Shown here: positions 61,532-64,000 of the stretch, in pieces | Numbering within the stretch: the stretch's first letter is position 1 | How the letters are laid out: each line of letters opens with the position of its first letter | Assembly (NCBI GenBank): GCA_003209375.1 | Contig: QCRF01000002.1 | Span: 55,992-119,991, forward strand | DNA length: 64,000 nt | Direction of reading: 5' to 3' | Origin: Prochlorococcus sp. AG-459-N19 | GTDB taxonomy: Bacteria > Cyanobacteriota > Cyanobacteriia > PCC-6307 > Cyanobiaceae | Notes under the pieces: model-generated | The model's input: only the letters and a program-made list of their open reading frames with translations | What the model was told of the DNA's origin: nothing | The model's database searches: none | Program-made: the position numbers and the translations under genes

Positions 61532-62752
61532 TTAAATATCTTTGAGAAGATAATTATCAATTATTAAATCTGCAAAAGAAAAACTGGCCGTAAAAGCTGG
61601 AGAAATTGCACTTATGATGTGAAGACTTTTTTCTCCTTTAAGGCATAAAAAATCCTTTACAATTTTATTAGATCTGAGATTGAATAATTGAGCCCTTATA
61701 CCAACTTTATTACTTCTCTCTATTTGATTTCGTTTTAAATTTGGTATCAAATCTTGAGCAGATTTTAAAAAGAATGATGGAATTCCAAGGAAAGCTTGTT
61801 CATTTACATATTTCCTGAATCCATCTAAATTTAAAAAATATTGTTTTGCCAAAAATGCGAAATCATCAATAGAGTTTTTATATTCTATATTCTCAAGTAA
61901 TTTATAATTTTCTCTTCCAAGTGCAGGTATAGCTGTTGGACCAATAATTATAGAGTTGTTATTTGCACAAGGTGTAAAGTGAACCCCTAAAAATGGCACA
62001 TTCAAATCTGGAACGGGATAAAGATTTAAGTTTATATTTATAGAGCAATTTTTTCTCAGCTTCCAGTAAATCCCCTTAAAAGGTATTATTTTGTAATCAA
62101 AACCAACATCGAATTCATGAGCTATTTTATCCGCCTGAAGGCCAGCTGAGTTAATTAAATATCCATATTTTATATGGACTCCTTTATTCAAAAATATTTG
62201 GCTTGTTTTCTTATCTAGTTTCCAGTCTTTAACTGAATTAATAATCTTAATTCCTTTTGATTCCAAATCTTTTTGCAAAGATTTAATAACACTTAAGGAA
62301 TCAATTACTGCAGTATTAGGACTCCATAGTCCTCTGCCAGTTGTTATTTTTGCATCTGGTGCAAGTTTTTCGATGTCTTTAGAATCAACAAAATTTATTA
62401 CTGCTCCATTTTCTTTACCTCTTGCATATAAAATATCTAGTTGAGAATCTAGATGAGATTTTTGTGGTATTATCAATTTCCCACAATTTTTTACTTGTAT
62501 TCCTTTCTCAATAGCCCATTTTCTAAGACGTTTCGCACCTGAAACGCAAACTTTGGCCTTTACTGAATTTGGCTCATAATATATGCCGGCATGAAGAACA
62601 CCACTATTTCTTCCTGAACTATGACAACCTAAACTATCTTCTTTATCTATGATAATTATATTTTTTGAGATCTTTCTTTCAACAAGTTGATGTGCGATTG
62701 TTAAACCAACAATCCCTCCACCAATAATTAAAAAATCACAATTGTGGTTCAT
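61532..62752 (-). CDS. FAD-dependent oxidase, L-2-hydroxyglutarate oxidase (LhgO)-like
   Basis: A 406-residue DAO-fold flavoprotein. FLIIGGGIVGLTIAHQLVER binds FAD, and GCHSSGRNSGVLHAGIYY near residue 43 is the family signature. SINSAGLQADKIAHEF-like (LINSAGLQADKIA) is near residue 206, and HIISAISPAFTASFSFADLI is at the C-terminus. LhgO oxidises L-2-hydroxyglutarate to 2-oxoglutarate. Its place as first gene of the minus-strand run ending at 43592 is odd for central metabolism, so it may act on a hydroxy-acid sugar or serve the cassette otherwise. Its stop is 4 bases before the preferred start of the HddC-like gene. Confidence 0.85.
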   Translation of the reverse strand: MNHNCDFLIIGGGIVGLTIAHQLVERKISKNIIIIDKEDSLGCHSSGRNSGVLHAGIYYEPNSVKAKVCVSGAKRLRKWAIEKGIQVKNCGKLIIPQKSHLDSQLDILYARGKENGAVINFVDSKDIEKLAPDAKITTGRGLWSPNTAVIDSLSVIKSLQKDLESKGIKIINSVKDWKLDKKTSQIFLNKGVHIKYGYLINSAGLQADKIAHEFDVGFDYKIIPFKGIYWKLRKNCSININLNLYPVPDLNVPFLGVHFTPCANNNSIIIGPTAIPALGRENYKLLENIEYKNSIDDFAFLAKQYFLNLDGFRKYVNEQAFLGIPSFFLKSAQDLIPNLKRNQIERSNKVGIRAQLFNLRSNKIVKDFLCLKGEKSLHIISAISPAFTASFSFADLIIDNYLLKDI

Positions 62753-62978
62753 GAAGAAAAAATATTGTAATTTTTTTGATTAATATTAAGATTATAAATT
62801 AACAAATTAATTTTCTTCTGCAAAGTTAAAATTCTAATAATTATTACTATAGTTTATTTCAAATATTTAAAAATTTTTAACTTCAAAATAGATAAAAATC
62901 AAAAAAACTTGGTTATATGAATAATTTTATATCTTGATTTATTAATATGTTATATTTTTTTTAATAAGTATTCAGAAA

Positions 62979-64000
62979 TTGATAAATAAAAATAATAAAT
63001 ATTGTATTTTTGTAAGTTATGATGGTTTGCTTGATCCACTAGGGAACTCCCAAATATTACCTTATTTAGAGGGTTTATCACAATCTGGATTCCAATTTTT
63101 AGTTTTAAGTTTTGAAAAAACAGATAGGAGTAACATATTAATAAATGAATTAAAAAAGAAATTAAATTCAAAAAATATTAATTGGATCTACTTACCTTTT
63201 AAAAAAGAATCTTTTGGTTACTTTAAAAGGATTTTTAAGAGTTATTTTTTAATAAAAAAAACTATTAAAAACAAGAAAATTATAATGTTTCATACTAGAG
63301 GAATACTTACAGCGGTTCTCTACATAATTTGTAGATTTAAATGTCCTTTTATTTATGATATGAGATCTTTTGCTGGGGAATATATAGATATTAAAAGAGT
63401 AAAACCAAATTCTATTTTTGCTTATGCTTTGATATTATTTGAAAAATTTTTAATAAATATATCTTCTGGGATTGTTGTTTTAGATGAGACTGGAGCAGAA
63501 TTCCTAAAACAAAATTATAAAAAAATTAAAAGTGAAATAGAGGTTATTCCTACTTGTACAAATATTAAAAATTTCCCCATCATTAATAAAAGTTTTAAAG
63601 AAAAAGATTCAAAAATTTTGAAGTTTGTTTTTCTAGGAGGTGCAAGATTTCCATATAGACCAGATCTAGCATTAATATTTATAAAAAAACTTTTAGAAAA
63701 TAATATTAACTGTACGATAGATTTCATAAATGAAAGAGATCAGGAACTTATTAAAGAGCTCTGCAATGATTTAAATTTTCCGAATAAATATTGTAATATT
63801 TTTTCATTGCCTCAAAAGGAAGTTCCCTCCTATTTAGTGAATTACCATAGCGGCATAATATTTAACACATGTGGATATTGGAGAAAAATGAGTTCACCAA
63901 CAAAATTAGGAGAATACCTTGCCGCAGGACTCCACATTCTCTCTCTTTCTGGTATTAAAGTAATTGATCGTTTATCAAAATTAGAGACAAGGTCATTTGA
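62979..64000 (+). CDS. GT4-family glycosyltransferase (C-terminus cut by window edge)
   Basis: An open frame from TTG at 62979 to the right edge (about 340 residues). No ATG is available in this frame near the N-terminus, and an in-frame TAA lies at 62943-62945. It starts INKNNKYCIFVSYDGLLDPL, then LGNSQILPYLEGLSQSG, the usual acceptor-side opening of GT4 enzymes. FHTRGILTAVL, PFIYDMRSFAGEY near residue 130, GIVVLDETGAEFL and the donor domain with FVFLGGARFPYRPD follow. SSPTKLGEYLAAG near residue 307 replaces the E(x7)E region with the ExLAAG form. It is divergent from the LhgO-like gene across a 226-base AT-rich gap that should hold both promoters. Confidence 0.82.
   Translation, partial: MINKNNKYCIFVSYDGLLDPLGNSQILPYLEGLSQSGFQFLVLSFEKTDRSNILINELKKKLNSKNINWIYLPFKKESFGYFKRIFKSYFLIKKTIKNKKIIMFHTRGILTAVLYIICRFKCPFIYDMRSFAGEYIDIKRVKPNSIFAYALILFEKFLINISSGIVVLDETGAEFLKQNYKKIKSEIEVIPTCTNIKNFPIINKSFKEKDSKILKFVFLGGARFPYRPDLALIFIKKLLENNINCTIDFINERDQELIKELCNDLNFPNKYCNIFSLPQKEVPSYLVNYHSGIIFNTCGYWRKMSSPTKLGEYLAAGLHILSLSGIKVIDRLSKLETRSF

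Noticed and set aside
1..64000. CRISPR arrays, insertion sequences, prophage genes
   Set aside because: No regularly spaced repeats, transposase, integrase or phage structural motifs were seen on either strand.

Overview
The window looks like a chromosomal segment from a high-light-adapted Prochlorococcus or a very close picocyanobacterium. The evidence is a strongly AT-rich sequence with AT-ending codons, the cyanobacterial/plastid cell-division protein Ftn2 (ARC6-like), a short cyanobacterial-type group 2 sigma factor, frequent TTG starts, and tightly packed housekeeping genes. The genus call is an inference from gene content and base composition; no database was searched.

Region 1 (1-12807) is core genome: mnmA (cut by the left edge), nnrE/nnrD, a sigma factor, pdhA, ftn2, ffh, rpsP, phoH, a Bax-inhibitor-like membrane protein, a small conserved hypothetical, era and trmD. 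Gaps are short.

Region 2 (12870-64000, continuing past the right edge) is a cell-surface glycan island of about 51 kb. It begins directly after trmD, with no tRNA, integrase, IS element or CRISPR visible. It is a mosaic of same-strand cassettes. They are: (a) 12.9-19.6 kb, a polytopic membrane protein, an alkaline-phosphatase-superfamily protein, a decayed small membrane gene, a GT2 transferase and two methyltransferase-like genes, separated by long AT-rich gaps; (b) 20.1-27.7 kb, what looks like the core legionaminic-acid pathway (ptmE, legF, ptmA, legB, legC, a NeuD/LegH-like acyltransferase, legI, legG); (c) 28.4-31.5 kb, a DRE-TIM aldolase fused to a glycosyltransferase-like C-terminal domain, then a CMP-Kdo-synthetase homologue and a HAD phosphatase. 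This set has no Kdo synthase and may make an uncharacterised ulosonic acid; (d) 31.5-37.1 kb, two GT4 transferases, a second alkaline-phosphatase-superfamily paralogue, an SDR and a sulfotransferase; (e) 37.2-43.6 kb, a WecA/TagO-like initiating transferase, manC, a likely 2-oxoglutarate dioxygenase, and the UDP-xylose pair uxs and ugd; (f) 43.6-54.9 kb, a WbpV-WbpL-WbpM-like module interleaved with a CDP-deoxysugar branch (rfbF, rfbG, and an E1-like DegT protein with His in place of the PLP lysine), glycosyltransferases and an AsnB-type amidotransferase; (g) 55.0-62.8 kb, two SDRs, a domain-swapped HldE-like nucleotidyltransferase-kinase, a zinc-type dehydrogenase, a methyltransferase, a GmhA-like isomerase, an HddC-like nucleotidyltransferase and an LhgO-like FAD oxidase; (h) a truncated GT4 at the right edge.

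Together the island could supply at least five kinds of activated sugar: CMP-nonulosonate, a CMP-activated unknown ulosonate, GDP-mannose, UDP-glucuronate/xylose, and CDP-deoxyhexose. A heptose-like activated sugar is a possible sixth. It also carries two lipid-carrier priming enzymes. No flippase, polymerase or ABC exporter is recognisable here, so assembly and export genes probably lie outside the window. The most notable points are the aldolase/CMP-Kdo-synthetase-like/HAD cassette, the Fe-S-cysteine-less His-type E1 homologue, a ten-G tract inside rfbG that could cause phase variation, the swapped-domain HldE-like cassette, and the twin divergent alkaline-phosphatase-superfamily proteins.
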